Positions 21,250 through 33,639 are shown, counted from the stretch's first letter. The stretch is DNA of 64,000 nt from Gnetum montanum (GCA_015680685.1 MNCI01004656.1:380718-444717), one strand, 5' to 3'. The notes: generated by a model not told the origin, from the letters alone. A program made the numbers and translations.

Positions 21250-23618
21250 CCTTAGTATTGTTGGTAGGATTCTCTATCTAAGTATTCACTACCCTTGTAG
21301 CTTTTCTCTATTGTGGTTGTGATGGAAATTCACCTTGCATAGCAGGTGGTGGCACTGGTGGTAAAGGATTAGAAGGGAAATTTGATAGGCCAACTATTGG
21401 AAAATGTGTGTGAGGACTCTAATCCATCCTTGGTGTAGTAGGTCTATAGTATTTTGGTGGATAGTAAGAAGAAGTAGTTTGAATTGATGTGTTTCCTAGA
21501 GATATTAGATGCTGAACATATTATCCATAATGGTTTGGTTATGTGTATGACTATTGTTGCCTTGGCAGTGGCATGACCCACATCTATGATTGCTACCATT
21601 ACTGCTAATATTGCTCATATGGTAAGGATAGGCTCCACTTGGGTAATATGTTGGCTAGAAGGATTGCTTGATATTACCTTGAGGATAAGATAGTTATCTT
21701 GGCATTTGCTTCTTAACAAAGCTTGGATTGACTACATATACTTGAGATTCTTACAAGTGGACCATAACAAGACAACATTATTTAGGATGTTTGTACTAGC
21801 ACATAATGCATCCTTCCTCCTCTAAATTGAAGTCAATGTATCCTTAAATGATAGTAACTTTTCCCTTATGATTATAAATTTCTCATCCATAATATTTTTT
21901 CTTCTTTCTTTTCCTACCCCTATTAAGTGCTTATTTGGTCTTTTGTTTTTGAATCTCTAGGATTGTAGAAAATTTTTCATCCATTGATTCTTGGACTTTC
22001 TCTACCTTAGTTGCTATATCATTGACTAATTTTTGAATAGGTAGAGTCTTTTTATGGATAACATCTTCAAAGATTTCATCCTTTTTCTTATCACATATTT
22101 GCACATCACTCTTTCAAATTGATTGGTCTTTGTTATACTCTTCAGCTAATTCACTCGTTCTCCTCACTTCCCTCCTTTGCCACTTGGTTAATCAATCTTT
22201 GGATGCAATGGATAGTCATTTTTTATAACCTTCCTTGGGCATAAACCCTAAGATTTTCTCTAGTTTTGCTCTGCAACCCATCTACAATGTGCCTAAGCTA
22301 TTCCCTTAGTTGAAATCTATGGCCTAGGCATCTATGCAATAGGGAATATTATCTACCCATTGATGCATTAAGGATCTCATGAGTCCCTTGATTCCATCCC
22401 TAGATTTTTTTCCTTAAGTTAGACACTCATGAATAAGTTTGGTATTTATCATTGAAGAGTTCAAGCATGGTACTTTAGTGTTTGATTAATTCAAGTTCCA
22501 ATGACCTGTACTAGCTCTCTGCCTCCTTCACAAGTGTTTTTAAAAAAATTCAATTTTCACCCCTCATGTTCTATGTTGTGTAGGGTGCAAGCATTGTGAA
22601 AAGCCTAAAGGTGATGTTGTGGATTAGCATTATAGCCACCTTCAAATCCTGACATTTTGTTCATGTCTAGTCATTTGATTTGGCTATCTCTTATGTGCTT
22701 GGTTAGTATAAGGATAGCTTCCTGAATATTTATCATGCTTTGGGTTGTCATGAGGAGTTCATCATTATGGTGGGGTTTGTATGCTCTGTTGTAGTGGTGA
22801 CCCTTTCTATGCTCATACCTTTCTTGATCCTCTCTTTGATTCCTTCATCTCCTTCATTAATATTCATCATCTTCTGTATTAGAGTGTCTTGAATATTAGT
22901 CATGATGATAATAAGTTCCTGTTTCCTTCCTATCATAGTCCTAGTACTTGTGTCATCTTCTTTCAAAGTCCATCGACAATTGTGATGAGGTAGTAGTAGG
23001 AGAATGGCGCCAACTTGTTCTCCTTTCATGACTCTTGTATGTTTTTTTGTAGGATTTGGTAGGAACCCTTGGCCTTAAATCCCACTTATACCTTGAGTTA
23101 GTAGCCTCTGCCTTAGGTGTCTCTACTAGAGTGGAATGACATTGGGATTTGATAGGTTCCTCAAGTCTAATGATAGGTGTTTTTGAAGGCTCCTCATGGT
23201 TTTGGTGGAGTTTCTCTAAAATAAGTGCATCAACATCAAGTTATTTCAAGACAACAAAAGTGTTGACCTACTTTCCTTTTCTATGTACATGTTTGATCTC
23301 CATGGCAACATCTCTCCTCATTTGTTGAATCACACGATACCCTTCCTAGATCTAGTCCAAATGCATTCCCCTTAAGGTAGTTTGGAGCATGTTAAGTACA
23401 ACACATTTTGAAGGCAAGACTATGTTGTCTTGCATGTTCCTCCATCTCATTTGGTTGTCCTGATGAAAGATGAAAGTGAATTCTAGATTATAAGGAATAG
23501 TGTGAGCATAAGTGATTCTTATTGGCATTGGCATACCCCATTCTTCTTCATCAATGATTCTATCATTTCTTTTTCTTATCTCCTTTGTAGGTGGTGATGT
23601 ATCGTTTTTTAAGGCCAT
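21250..23618 (-). pseudogene. E2 gag with proline-rich tail (decayed)
   Basis: It starts MALKNDTSPP at 23618. The N-terminal block FTFIFHQDNQMRW is shared with E6 (FTFILHQDEQM) and with the E7 remnant at about 33760. A basic/acidic linker follows (open piece 22748-23029), then the capsid core with SGFEGGYNANPQHHL (about 22650), which corresponds to FEGGYNCDPQTHL in E6. The tail, about 21900-21300, is Pro/Tyr-rich (YYPPKYYRP). No zinc knuckle was found. It belongs to the Retrotrans_gag type by its core pattern. Confidence 0.7.
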
Positions 23619-23747
23619 GTTTGCGATTTAAGATGTTGGTTAAGTGTTCATAACTTATTTTGGATTATTAAAAAACTTAAAAGTTTGACTTTGGATTTCT
23701 GATACAACAAAATTTGGAAAACCAATTACTAAGCATACATTGACTTG

Positions 23748-23765
23748 TCCTTGACAAAGATGCTA
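23748..23765 (-). promoter_or_regulatory. E2 primer-binding site (tRNA-Asp type, decayed)
   Basis: On the minus strand this 18-mer, one base inside the LTR, matches the plant tRNA-Asp primer site (TGGCGCCGTTGCCGGGGA) at 11 of 18 positions; most differences are transitions. Confidence 0.6.
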
Positions 23766-23766
23766 A

Positions 23767-24660
23767 TGATGAGTGGTGGAGTAGTCTAACATCCAACCAT
23801 ATGAGATACAAGTGTTCATGCGTAGCCTAGTTGAATTTTGTAGATAAGGTAATGTGATTATGCCAGTAATTGGTTTGAGTTCATGATTGTTATCTTCCCA
23901 CATAAGCTAGTAAAATCAATGTGCATGGTTTAACTCATAGTTAGGTGTATGATAACTGATGTTGCTTTGGCCATTTTACTCCTAGTAAACATGAGGTAAA
24001 TGAATGTGGTTTATAAGTCTACGTAACAAACAAATGAATCTAGTCTAGCCTAGGCGATGGACATTCGTTCTTGACTCTTCTTACATTTCTTAGACTTATG
24101 TAATCATTACTAGGATTATCAAGTATCTCACTACTGGGAAACTCAAGTGATAATACCATTGGGTTACCAAATGATCACACTTTACACTCGGAATTAGTTG
24201 TATCCATTCCGCTTAACAACTGTAAAAGTAAAGTTCATGGGAAAGTAAATAGTAACTAAGAAAATAGTAATTAGTAGAATAAGTGAAAATAGTAAAATTA
24301 TTTTAGGTAAACAATAAAAACTAAGTGGATGCTACAATAGTAAAAAGTAATCTTGATCTTTATTTCCATTCACACTTGTTTTTGAGTACAAGATGCTCAA
24401 ATAAAGATTCTATACAATCACTTCACACTGCACTATAGGTATACATTGCTAAGTTCTAAGTACTAAAATTAAGAAAAAAATTGATAGAGTTTTGCTAAGG
24501 TGGAATGAAAAATCTTATTTGGATAGTGCACCTAAGTGTCATATTTATAGGCCTACATGTGTTCGTGATATTAGATATTTGACATTGTAGTGTGGGTCTT
24601 GATATTAGGGATTCGATATCAGATGGTCAATATCGTAGCCTTTGAAAATGCAATTTATCA
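23767..24660 (-). repeat. E2 5' LTR (894 bp)
   Basis: It pairs with 14313-15205 and is followed on the plus strand by the second copy of CTACC. GATATC-type repeats lie at 24590-24640 and a TATA-like CCTATAAATATG near 24540 (minus strand). Confidence 0.9.
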
Positions 24661-24745
24661 CTACCAACATCATAAGTGTGTTTAAGAACTCACGATGCTA
24701 GAGGATACTACAAGAAAATAAAAATTGTAGCAAAGATAAAGGAAG

Positions 24746-25545
24746 TGATGAAGAGTCTTTTGATGATTGTGTTGATCTTGTTGCATTAATACAACAACAT
24801 TGACATATGGCTTGCTATGTTGACACATAAGTGTTGATGCATAAGCAATAAATGTTTATATAAATGCATGTACCAACTATATTTATGACATCCTTTGCTT
24901 GATACCTTAATCAAACTCTTATAATTTTGTTCTGTAAAAGATAGAATTTGTTAATGGTGCCTATAACATGGTGTGAAGTAGTTGTTTGAGATCTTTATTC
25001 AAGTGACTTGTACCTAGACATATTCCATAACGACAATAAGGATTGATACTATTTTATTCCATTGAAGAACTTTGAAAAAGCCTAGAGTTTATCTTAATGT
25101 AATTTAATTAATAATGAGGTGTTATCCTAGTGGTAAGACACTTGATTTGAAAGCTCTAGGTCATGGGTTCAATTCAAGTGGACAATGCTAAGTTATATAA
25201 AGTTCTAATTGGACTATTTATCTTGAGGTGTACTTATGTTTCACTTATTTTAGGTTCCAACACCACCCGCATCCCAAATGCAATTTACGTTTTAATGCAT
25301 ATTAGTTTAACATTTACATTTCCTTGCATATTAATGAATTGGTAGGATGAGTACAATTAGTTTCAAGCATAAACACATATTCACTTGGTAATTCCAGCAA
25401 CACTATTAGTTGGTTTTAATCTATAGTATAATACTTCGTAATCCTAGTAGAGGTTATGTGCATTCAAGATATGTATAGCAAACTAGGAATTACACACTTA
25501 TCGCTCTTAGGCTAGACATGAATTTATCTTTACAATAGTGGGTAT
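24746..25545 (+). repeat. E7 5' LTR, first part, interrupted by a SINE
   Basis: It starts TGATGAAGAGTC and shows the shared LTR blocks: TATATAAATGCATGTACC (about 24855), the CAAGTGACTTGTACCTAGACA block (about 25000), then, after the SINE, GGTAGGATGAGTACAATTAG (about 25340) and TTGGTAATTCCAGCA (about 25397). It is broken off at about 25545 by an RTE LINE. It seems to resume at 26155-26239 and, beyond E4, at 33342-33487. Confidence 0.7.
25113..25225 (+). repeat. tRNA-derived SINE copy 2
   Basis: The best-kept copy: an A-box-like TATCCTAGTGGTAAGACAC (25122-25140), a B-box-like GGGTTCAATTC (25164-25174), then AATGCTAAGTTATATAAAGTTCTAATTGG. It lies inside the E7 LTR. Confidence 0.75.
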
Positions 25546-25554
25546 GTACAAACA

Positions 25555-26145
25555 ATTCCCCTACCTTAAATCGATACTTCAATTAGATAGTGAATTTGAT
25601 AAAGATATAGGAAATAGAATTGAGGTAGGATGATCAAAATGGAGATAGGCTAGTATTGTTCTATGTAATAAAATAATAATAATAAAAATAAAGGTAAAAT
25701 GTCACAATATAATAATAATGTTGGCTATCTTATATAGTGTTGAATGTTGAGAATTACAAAAGAGGCATTATTAACAAATCCATTTGGTAGAAATGTGAAT
25801 GGTTATATAGATGTTGAATGTTAGAAGAAGAGATAAACTACATAATACAAACATTAGAGAAAGACTTGGAGTACTTTTATTTCAAATAAGCTACAAGAAT
25901 GGTGGCTTAGATGGTTTAAACATGTGCAAAGAAGATCATAAAATGAGCCTATAGAAAAAGGTTGCTACATCATTGTTCCATGAAAGCTATTAAAATGAAG
26001 ACCAAAAAGAACTTGGGAAAAAAAAACAAGCAAAGATGATTTGAAGAAATAATGATCCAACTCTTTATAGAGATGAATGACAAAAACAAAGTCATGTAGC
26101 AAATCCCATTTTTTTGGGACAAGGCTAGGATGATGATGACTTAGG
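25555..26145 (+). pseudogene. RTE-type LINE, 3' end only
   Basis: A 5'-truncated copy. It begins in the LQLDSEFDKDIGNRIEVG region, continues with MLNVRRRDKLHNTN (about 25815), WLRWFKHVQRRS (about 25910) and ends in the RTE terminus TTTTTTGGGACAAGGCTAGGATGATGATGA, of which the last 20 bases match the minus-strand copy at 2990-3060. It is inserted into the E7 LTR. Confidence 0.85.
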
Positions 26146-26239
26146 TTAAATATTTTATATTTTAATATTTTAATATTATTTTATTATGGCCCAAACAATA
26201 TTAAGATTATATGCATTAATTAAATATAACCATATGTAC

Positions 26240-27215
26240 TGATGAAGCATTAGTTGGTTGAGATATCGTAGATGCTATTTCATAAATGCTACATCGTATC
26301 TACAATATCATAGATGTGATATCGCAGCTACATTGATGGGTACACATCGATGTAGCCTCATTGATGTGTACACATCAATGTGATCCTCTCGATGCATGCA
26401 TTGACACATACATGTCGACACAATGTCTATTTTTGCCTATAAATACATGTGCTCCTACTGTGTATTTGACATTCTTTTGTCAATAGAGTAGCCTAACCCT
26501 TGTAGTTTTATTTTGTAGTCCTAGAGAACAGTTAGTGAGTGGTCATAGTGTGGATCTAAGTCAATTTTATGATGTCTTGTTCAAGTGGCAATGTACTTGG
26601 ACACATTCCATGAATGGAAATAAGATTGAGATTGATTCTTATTCATTGTAGCAATTTAACTTAGATTAAATTTACTTTCCATGAAATTTTATTTTACATA
26701 TACTTAGTTAATATTTATGTTTCACGTACTTAGTTAATATTTACATTTCCATGCATGTTAATCAATTGGTAGAATGAGTGTAACTAGTTTTGAGCATAAA
26801 CATGTATTCGCTTGGTAATCCTAGTAGTGTTATTATATCATTCGCCAAATAGCCTAATGCTTAGAAATCCTAGCAGTGGATATGTGGGTTTAGGATGTGT
26901 ACAACAAGCTAGAAATGAACATTCATCACCCATAGGCTAGTTTAGACTTTATCTTTCTATTTTAAATTAGATTAAATAATTGATTTTTTATTATCATTAG
27001 GAGTAGCATAAAGCTGAAACAACTTCAACAATCATATGCCTCACTTTGGACTAAACCATATGTGACAAAGCTACCAAAGTGGGAAGACAACAAATTGAGA
27101 TCAAGGCATAATGATCTAGATGCCGCAACTAGTCCCATCCATGAAATTTGATTGGATGGTGCACAAACACTTGTGATTCATATGGTTGGACGTAGGGGGT
27201 CCTTGTTGCTCATCA
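26240..27215 (+). repeat. E4 5' LTR (976 bp)
   Basis: It starts TGATGAAGCATTAG and ends GCTCATCA. U3 has dense palindrome-like blocks (ACACATCGATGTAG, TGTACACATCAATGTG, CTCGATGCATGCATTGAC; 26335-26405) and a TATAAATA at 26438-26445. Confidence 0.9.
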
Positions 27216-27216
27216 T

Positions 27217-27234
27217 TAGTGCCATTGTTAGGGA
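27217..27234 (+). promoter_or_regulatory. E4 primer-binding site (tRNA-Asp type)
   Basis: TAGTGCCATTGTTAGGGA, one base after the LTR, matches the plant tRNA-Asp primer site at 12 of 18; all differences are transitions. Confidence 0.75.
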
Positions 27235-27340
27235 TGGTGCTTGTTATCTAGGTTAGTTATATTATACACAATTTCTATGAAGGTATTAATACTTTATCTT
27301 TTAGAAACTTTTAATATTTGAAGTTACACATGATAAAACA

Positions 27341-29340
27341 ACGTCTTCTTCACATAGGACCCATAACACATCGTATGATAAAAACACTCATAGAAGAAAT
27401 GATAGGTTCTATATTGAAGAGAATTGAAGTGAATAACCTTAGGAAGGGGTTTCATATGCTCATTTACACCCTTACTACATGCAAGAACTATGTTCAACTA
27501 GTACAAACAATCCTAGAGGAGATGGAGAAAGTCCTAGAACAAGGAGGACCTTAAGGCCTATGACCTCATTTAAACATAGAAAAGATAGATCAAGGGACCA
27601 TGGAGGGTGATATAAGAGCCATGGTGATTCTCCTAGTTCACCATCTTCCTCTTCGTCTTCAATGTCTAGTTTTGACAAAGATAAACATAGGTATAGAGAT
27701 AGAGCTTCAGTGTGGGATCAAGATAAAGATAGACATTGAACCCAAGGGAAAAATCAAAGACATTAAAATGAGCATAGATAAGATCATCACAATGAGATGA
27801 ATAGAAATATAGATTATCACCATGATGTGTCTAGTATAGATGAACCATTTTTTGGCTACTAGGGACCTAGCATAGATTAGGGAAGTAGTTCAAATACCCC
27901 AAAGGCATCAAAGGGATAATCACATCAAATGACTTGATATGGAAAACTTTTCTAAATTTAGGAGAGGATATAATTTTGATCCACAACATCATTTACAAGC
28001 CTTTCATAATTCCTGCACCTTGCAAAATGTTGAACACAAATGGAAAAAGCTTAAGCTCTTTCCTATGACATTAATAGATGAAGGTAAAAGTTGTTATAGA
28101 TTGTTGGAATTGGATTCCATTCACTGATGGTTCACAATGCTTGAACTATTAAAGGAAAAATACCAAACCTATGTGAGAGTGTCCAACCTAAGAAAGCAAA
28201 TCCAAGGATGGAAGTAATGGAAACATGAATCTTTAGATTTGTCCTTGGATAAATATTATTCTCTGCTACATAGATGTCCCAACATGGATTTCTCTCAAAA
28301 AGAGCAACTTTTCCACATCATAGATGGGCTTCGTAATCAAACAACAGAGACCCTTAGGATTTATGCCCAAGGTTGATTATCCAAACTAAAAGTTCATTAG
28401 ATACAAAGGCTAATTGAGGAGGTAGAAAAAAGAGAAGGAGAGCTATGTAAATGAGATAATGTAGAGGAATATAATTGGGACCCAAATCTTCAAAAGAAAA
28501 GGGTCCATAACTATAATGAGGAAAAAGAGACAACTCTTGATGAGGTGATTTCACAACAAACCTAGCCAATACAAAATTCTATCGATGAGCTTAAAGCAAG
28601 GCTTGATAAGATGTGGTAATGAATGACAAAGTTAGAACTTACATGAAATTCATAGAGGAGAGAGTAACACAAAATGAATCAAGTAATCAAAAATAGAAGA
28701 GGGAAAATAACTAACAAACAAGTAGGAACACTTATTGATAAAAAAGGAAAATGGTTGTAGGAGAAGAGGCTATAGACTCAACCACAAAAGAGGATGATGG
28801 ATGTGACATTTACCTAGATGATGGATGTGACATCTGCCTAGATGACCATCCAAAAGGATATTGCCTAGTTATGTTACATCTACTTGAGTATGGAGCCTTT
28901 TTCAATCCCAAGTTTGTACAAAAGCAAATGCCTAGGAAATTACCTTACTCACAAGATTATTATAGATAGTCCTACAACCAATTGTACTTTTAGAGTAGGA
29001 CTTCTTATTAGCCTCAAAATTACTATAAAATACAATGGTAGAATCCATAATCATGGGGGAGACCATCATCAAACTAGCACTACCCTTATTACCAGTTGAA
29101 CTCGCATGGATATTATGTTCAAAAACCTATTTCCCTAACTAGTTCTACTTCCTTTAACTCAAATCACTACTACCACTCTCTTGAATATCATCAACCCACA
29201 ACACCTTCTATGGAATCACCACCTCATGCCTCTCATCCTCTATAATTTCCTCAATATTCTCATACTTCCCTCCACCATATTTCACCGCTAGCAACACAGG
29301 AAGGTTCTACATCACAACATCAATGAAAGAATGCCACTTG
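27341..29340 (+). pseudogene. E4 gag with proline-rich tail (decayed)
   Basis: The start codon is probably the ACG at 27341: the context ACGTCTTCTTCACATAGG matches ATGTCTTCTTCTCACAGG of E6 gag. The capsid core (about 27935-28430) reads MENFSKFRRGYNFDPQHHL, then KKLKLFPMTLIDEGKS, YVRVSNLRKQIQGWK and YYSLLHRCPN, a Retrotrans_gag pattern. Ser-rich (about 27640) and Glu/Lys-rich (28420-28620) linkers flank it. The tail, 28960-29330, is Pro/Ser/His-rich. Several TAG and TGA stops. No zinc knuckle. Confidence 0.75.
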
Positions 29341-30142
29341 TGCTATGATCATACACAGAAAGGATAATGGTATTAGATCTTAACAAAAGTCTTGGAAATG
29401 TCCTTTCTTTAGGATGACTTCCTCACTTGGGCACAAAACTCATAGACCTACCAACTCATCAAAACTAGCATAAGGCCAATCTGGTGCAACATCTTTCCTC
29501 TTCAGAACAATGTCTCCTGATCATATGTAAAAGCTAATAATCATCACATCTCTAACACAAGACATAAAAGATAAACCTATCACTATGGAAAGATAGAAAA
29601 ATACATGCATTAGTAATAATAATGGATGTAGTTATTGGTTGAAAGTTCAAAATGTTAACACAGTTGCTATACCAACCCACAACAAAGTCAAGGAACAAGT
29701 GTGGGAGTGAAAACAAGTCTACATAGTAGCCACTAAACTAGGAGACACCTAGTGGCTTGAAAATGAGAATATAAAACTATTTCAAAGATGCATAAAAACA
29801 ACTAATTCACATATTAGTTTTGGACATAAGGAAATGGATCAAACAAAGAATTTAGACGCACACATCTTACACTATAACTACACATTAACAAATATATATT
29901 AAACAAGGACACCTACAAATTAGGATAGAAAATGAAGAAGAAGAAGAAGGAAACACATTTGGACCCTCAAAAAAGGAAATACCTTCAAGTCTAGTTAAAG
30001 ATATGTCTCCCAATTGAAACGAGATTATCGTCAATGTTAGATGTGGTACCATGCGAACAATTAAATCAATAAAGATGATAAATGGAAAAACTGTGGTGCA
30101 TATCCAACATGTGTGGTCCATTTTCTAAATGCTTGCCCACAA
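29341..30142 (+). other. E4 unrecognised segment where pol should be
   Basis: Eight hundred bases between gag and the spacer. No protease, reverse transcriptase or integrase motif is seen in any frame. A fairly open stretch at about 29990-30140 (NVRCGTMRTIKSIKMINGK, then VVHIQHVW) was not recognised; it could be a relic of an unrelated insertion. Confidence 0.45.
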
Positions 30143-31600
30143 GATTAGTCATGGGGGAGATGCTCCATCGTGATGTAAGAACTAATAAGTGCTTTTCACT
30201 TTTTTCTTTTACAAATTTTTATCATTTTTTCAGTTCTTTCATCATTTTCTAATTCTTAACATGTTTCTCATTTCTTGATATTTTTATTTTCTTTTCTTTA
30301 TAATTTTCTCTTTTATTAAGTCATTTTCTTCATATTTTTATTAATAATATTGCTAGTCATGATGTATAAGTCAACATTATGTGTTAGGTTTTTGTGTTAT
30401 GCTATCAAGATGATTAGGTAAGTAATTGTGTGAAGTAGTGAGACCACCTCATCCATACCTCTAGTTCTCTAAATAAAAAGGTCTTTTGTCATGAAAGAAA
30501 TTTGGTTCTTCTTTCATGAAACATAATATCAATCAATGATCATTGTATCTTTAAGAAAGAGAAAATGATCAAGTGGGAATGGTAAAAAGTGTGACCTTAA
30601 GGGACTTTGTTAGGTTCTCTTCTTATCTTCCTTAGTGTGGTTTATGACTCATCTAGGAACATATTATCACTCCTTTGTTGACTAATAAATAGAAACCTAT
30701 TACTTTGCATAGTGTGGTTCCTATTTTAAAAAATATAAGATTCAAAAATAAAATAAAATAAAAAAACAACAAATTTTTTTTAAAAAAGAAAAAAATAATA
30801 ATGGAAATTTAAAGTACATCCCTTAGACACAATGATGGGCTACATGCACTAGTTATGGGGCTGGAAAGATATGTTACCCATGCTTGAAGGCACCACTCTA
30901 ACTAAGGCCCTTCCTTCCTTCTTCTCTTTTTTTCTCTTTTTGGAGTAATGATTGTTCCTAGTGGTGATTGTGGACTCATGATGTTTGGTAGGAAGGAACA
31001 CATCAATGCAAGGTCACTATAAATTGTATGGACTTGGTTTGAAACATGGACGGATAGGTATGCTACTCATTTTAATCACACTTGACACAAAAACCTATTA
31101 CAAACATGGTAAAGCACATTACATCCCAATCTCTAAAATTCCTTCTCATTCCATTATTCACCTCATTGTTGCATGTAATTATGTGCCTTTTGGTTTTATT
31201 TAGTATAGTGCAACATCCCAACCAAGGTAGTTGTGTGTCATTTGGAACAAAGGCATGTTCTACATTTAACTTCTTAGGTGCCCACAGACATCTATAGAAG
31301 TGGTTATGTAAGGGCATTATGGTAGAAGCATGCTTTAGAGAGAATCCACTTGCATAACTCTTGTTGATCATGGCTTTAAACTAACCTTTACATCTTCTAG
31401 AACATTAGTGATGGTTTCTCTAAATTTATGCATGATTTTGGAACTACTTATCATTCATTTCATTAATTTTGCATACTTTTCTATTTCCATATCCTTTAAT
31501 ATTTCTTGACCAGCTTTTGAATTAGACCTTTGGTTTTAATTATTCAAAAAATTTTAAGCTTCTGGAGTTATGCTCATTAGTCATGGGGGCTAGCGATGTC
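30143..31600 (+). other. E4 untranslated spacer
   Basis: It opens with GATTAGTCATGGGGGAGATG (30143), then a T-rich tract (30185-30345), an A-rich tract (30735-30800), CACTAGTTATGGGGCTGG (30848) and ATTAGTCATGGGGGCTAGC (31576). The landmarks and order are those of E3 and E6. Confidence 0.65.
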
Positions 31601-32310
31601 TGCTTTAAAATTTTTTCTAACATCATATTTTCAAACATCATAGTAATTAATAGTAATTAATCAAAATAATGTGAATAGCTTGATCATTTTAGTTACCTCA
31701 TCACCTTGGCCATAGTATGCTATCATCACCTTGTACTTGAATATAAACTAAGGGATTCAAAAGGGTTAATTATTAAGGAAAACTTACCAAAATCAATGTT
31801 GATCCTTTGGTGATTATAGGTGATGCTAAAAGGAATGCCTAAGGAGGAAGGTCTTTTACTAGGCATGAAAACAAAGCCAACAGGGGGACAACGGAGAATA
31901 TGCACATGGAAAAATAGTAGCACATAAAAGGATCAAGGCTCAAACATCACATGTTTTTTGGATCCATGGAATGATGAGGAGAAATTTTAGTTCATCCTTT
32001 AGAAATGTTTTGCATAAATAGAGAAGCATTAACATCACAATTAAGGTTGGAAGTTTGCCATTGCTAATGACAATAAGAAGAATCATCTGCAGTGAATTTT
32101 TGAAGACCTCTGAAAATTTTGTAATCTTCAATGTTTGTATAATCTTTTTATCTTTTTTTTTTTTTCATTTTGTAATACATCCACTTCAATAACATTTTAT
32201 AGTGCAACACTCAAAGTTAGCTAGTAGTTAGCATAGTCAATAATCCCATCAATTCCAATTTTTTGTAAAGAAAGATCAGTCCTATGCTATTAACTTGAGG
32301 ACACATTTTT
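31601..32310 (+). other. E4 segment in ORF3 position, not recognised
   Basis: The conserved ORF3 blocks (WYxG, PCLI, CPW) were not found. A T-rich run lies at 32142-32165. After about 32200 the sequence (ATAATCCCATCAATTCCAAT, GAGGACACATTTTTACTTAG) matches the segment just upstream of the polypurine tract in E3 and E5. ORF3 appears deleted or replaced. Confidence 0.45.
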
Positions 32311-32327
32311 ACTTAGTTATGGGGGTA
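32311..32327 (+). promoter_or_regulatory. E4 polypurine tract
   Basis: TTAGTTATGGGGGTA immediately before the 3' LTR. Confidence 0.8.
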
Positions 32328-33341
32328 TGATGAAGCATCAGTTGGTTGAGATATTGTAGATGCTATGTCATAGATGCTGCATCACATCTACATTGTAGCA
32401 TCCTTGTCGGTGCATCTTAGTTGGCTGCTACATTGCATTTGCGATGTTGTAGATGCCATATCATAGTCTTGTTGATGTGTACACATCGATGCGATCCTGT
32501 CGATACATGTGCTGATGCATTGACACATATGCATTGATGCAATATCTATTTTTGCCTATAAATACATGTGCTCTCGCCATGTATTTCACATCCTTTTGTC
32601 AACAGAGTTGCCAAACCCTTTTAGTGTTATTTTGTAGTCTTAGAGAATAGTTAGTGAGTGCCTACAATGTGGATCTAAGTTAGTTGAACGGTGTCTTATT
32701 CGAGTGGTAATGTACCTAGACAAATTCCATGAATAATAATAAGATTGAGATTGATTCTTATTCATTGTAGTACTTTGACTTAGATTAAATTTATTTTTCA
32801 TGCAATTTTACTTTACATGTACTTATTTAATATATATGTTTCATGTACTTAGTTAATATTTATATTTTCATATACATTAATCAATTTCTGAAATAAGCAT
32901 GACCAATTTCAAGTGTAAACAAGTATCTGTTTAGTAATCCTGTTAGTGTTATTACTTGGTTTTCCTAGTAGCATAACACTTGGTAATCCGAGTAGTGGAT
33001 ATGTGGGTTCAAGACATGTACAGTAAGCTGGGAATGAACACTCATTGCCCATAGGCTAGGTTAGACTGTATCTTTATATTGTTAATTAGATTAAATAATT
33101 AATTTCTCTGTTATCATTAGGAGTAGCATAAAGTTTAAACAACATCAATAATCATATGCCTCACTTTTCACTAAACCATACATGATAAAGCTACCACTAG
33201 TCCAAGTGGGAAGATAGCGAACTATGATCAATGCTTAATGATCTAGATGCAAAACTAGTGCCATCCATGGAATTTTATTGGATCAAGCATGAACACTTGT
33301 GATTCGTATGGTTGGGCATAGGGGGTACCCACCACTCATCA
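32328..33341 (+). repeat. E4 3' LTR (1014 bp)
   Basis: It starts TGATGAAGCATCAGTTGG and ends CACTCATCA. It is colinear with the 5' LTR, with many transitions and small gaps. Confidence 0.9.
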
Positions 33342-33487
33342 CGTACTAAGGCCACACAAATATAATTATGAATATAGCCTCCTATGATCAAATGCTTAGC
33401 TATTTAGTTGTCATATTAGCCTAGTCCATGGATTACAATTAGGTCACTTGTGATTTGTATGGCATTGGAACTACTTGTGGCTCATTA
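33342..33487 (+). repeat. E7 5' LTR, last part
   Basis: It resumes the E7 LTR after E4. GTGATTTGTATGGCATTGG, then ACTACTTGTGGCTCATTA match the LTR ends of the other elements (ATTCGTATGGTTGGGC, CACTCATCA). A primer-binding site follows directly, which fixes this as the LTR 3' boundary. Confidence 0.75.
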
Positions 33488-33488
33488 T

Positions 33489-33506
33489 TGGCACCATTGT
33501 TGGGGA
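33489..33506 (+). promoter_or_regulatory. E7 primer-binding site (tRNA-Asp type)
   Basis: TGGCACCATTGTTGGGGA matches the plant tRNA-Asp primer site at 14 of 18; all four differences are transitions. Confidence 0.8.
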
Positions 33507-33639
33507 CTGATACTTGTCACTGAATAGTTAGATTCATTCATAGTTGCTATTAGGATGCAAAGATTTATCCTTTGAAAAATATTATTATTATTATTTTAAA
33601 TAGACACACAATAATCAAAAATGTGTTCTTCTTGCAAAT

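Larger units (their letters stand above)
14313..24660 (-). mobile_element. E2: Athila-like element lacking RT, RNase H and integrase (10.35 kb)
   Basis: Both LTRs are present (893 and 894 bp), flanked by an exact 5-bp target duplication, CTACC. On the minus strand the order is LTR, decayed tRNA-Asp primer site, gag with proline-rich tail, protease, spacer, ORF3, polypurine tract, LTR. Between the end of protease (20537) and the start of the spacer (20235) there are only 300 bp, so the roughly 2.5 kb coding for reverse transcriptase, RNase H and integrase in E6 is missing. E2 is therefore a non-autonomous copy. Whether the loss came before or after insertion cannot be proved from one copy. Confidence 0.9.
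26240..33341 (+). mobile_element. E4: Athila-like element lacking recognisable pol (7.1 kb)
   Basis: The LTRs are 26240-27215 and 32328-33341. The flanking 5-mers TGTAC (26235-26239) and CGTAC (33342-33346) differ only by a C/T in a CpG and are taken as the target duplication. Inside are the primer site, gag, about 0.8 kb of unrecognised sequence, spacer, a short unrecognised segment in the ORF3 position, and the polypurine tract. No reverse transcriptase, RNase H or integrase motif was found. E4 sits inside the E7 LTR. Confidence 0.85.

Noticed and set aside
25113-25185. A possible tRNA gene
   Set aside because: A- and B-box-like blocks are present but no acceptor stem pairs, and the same head with a common non-tRNA tail recurs at three other sites, so it is a SINE.
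32142-32165. The T-rich run as a LINE or SINE tail on the minus strand
   Set aside because: No element end or target duplication was seen beside it; it is treated as simple sequence inside E4.
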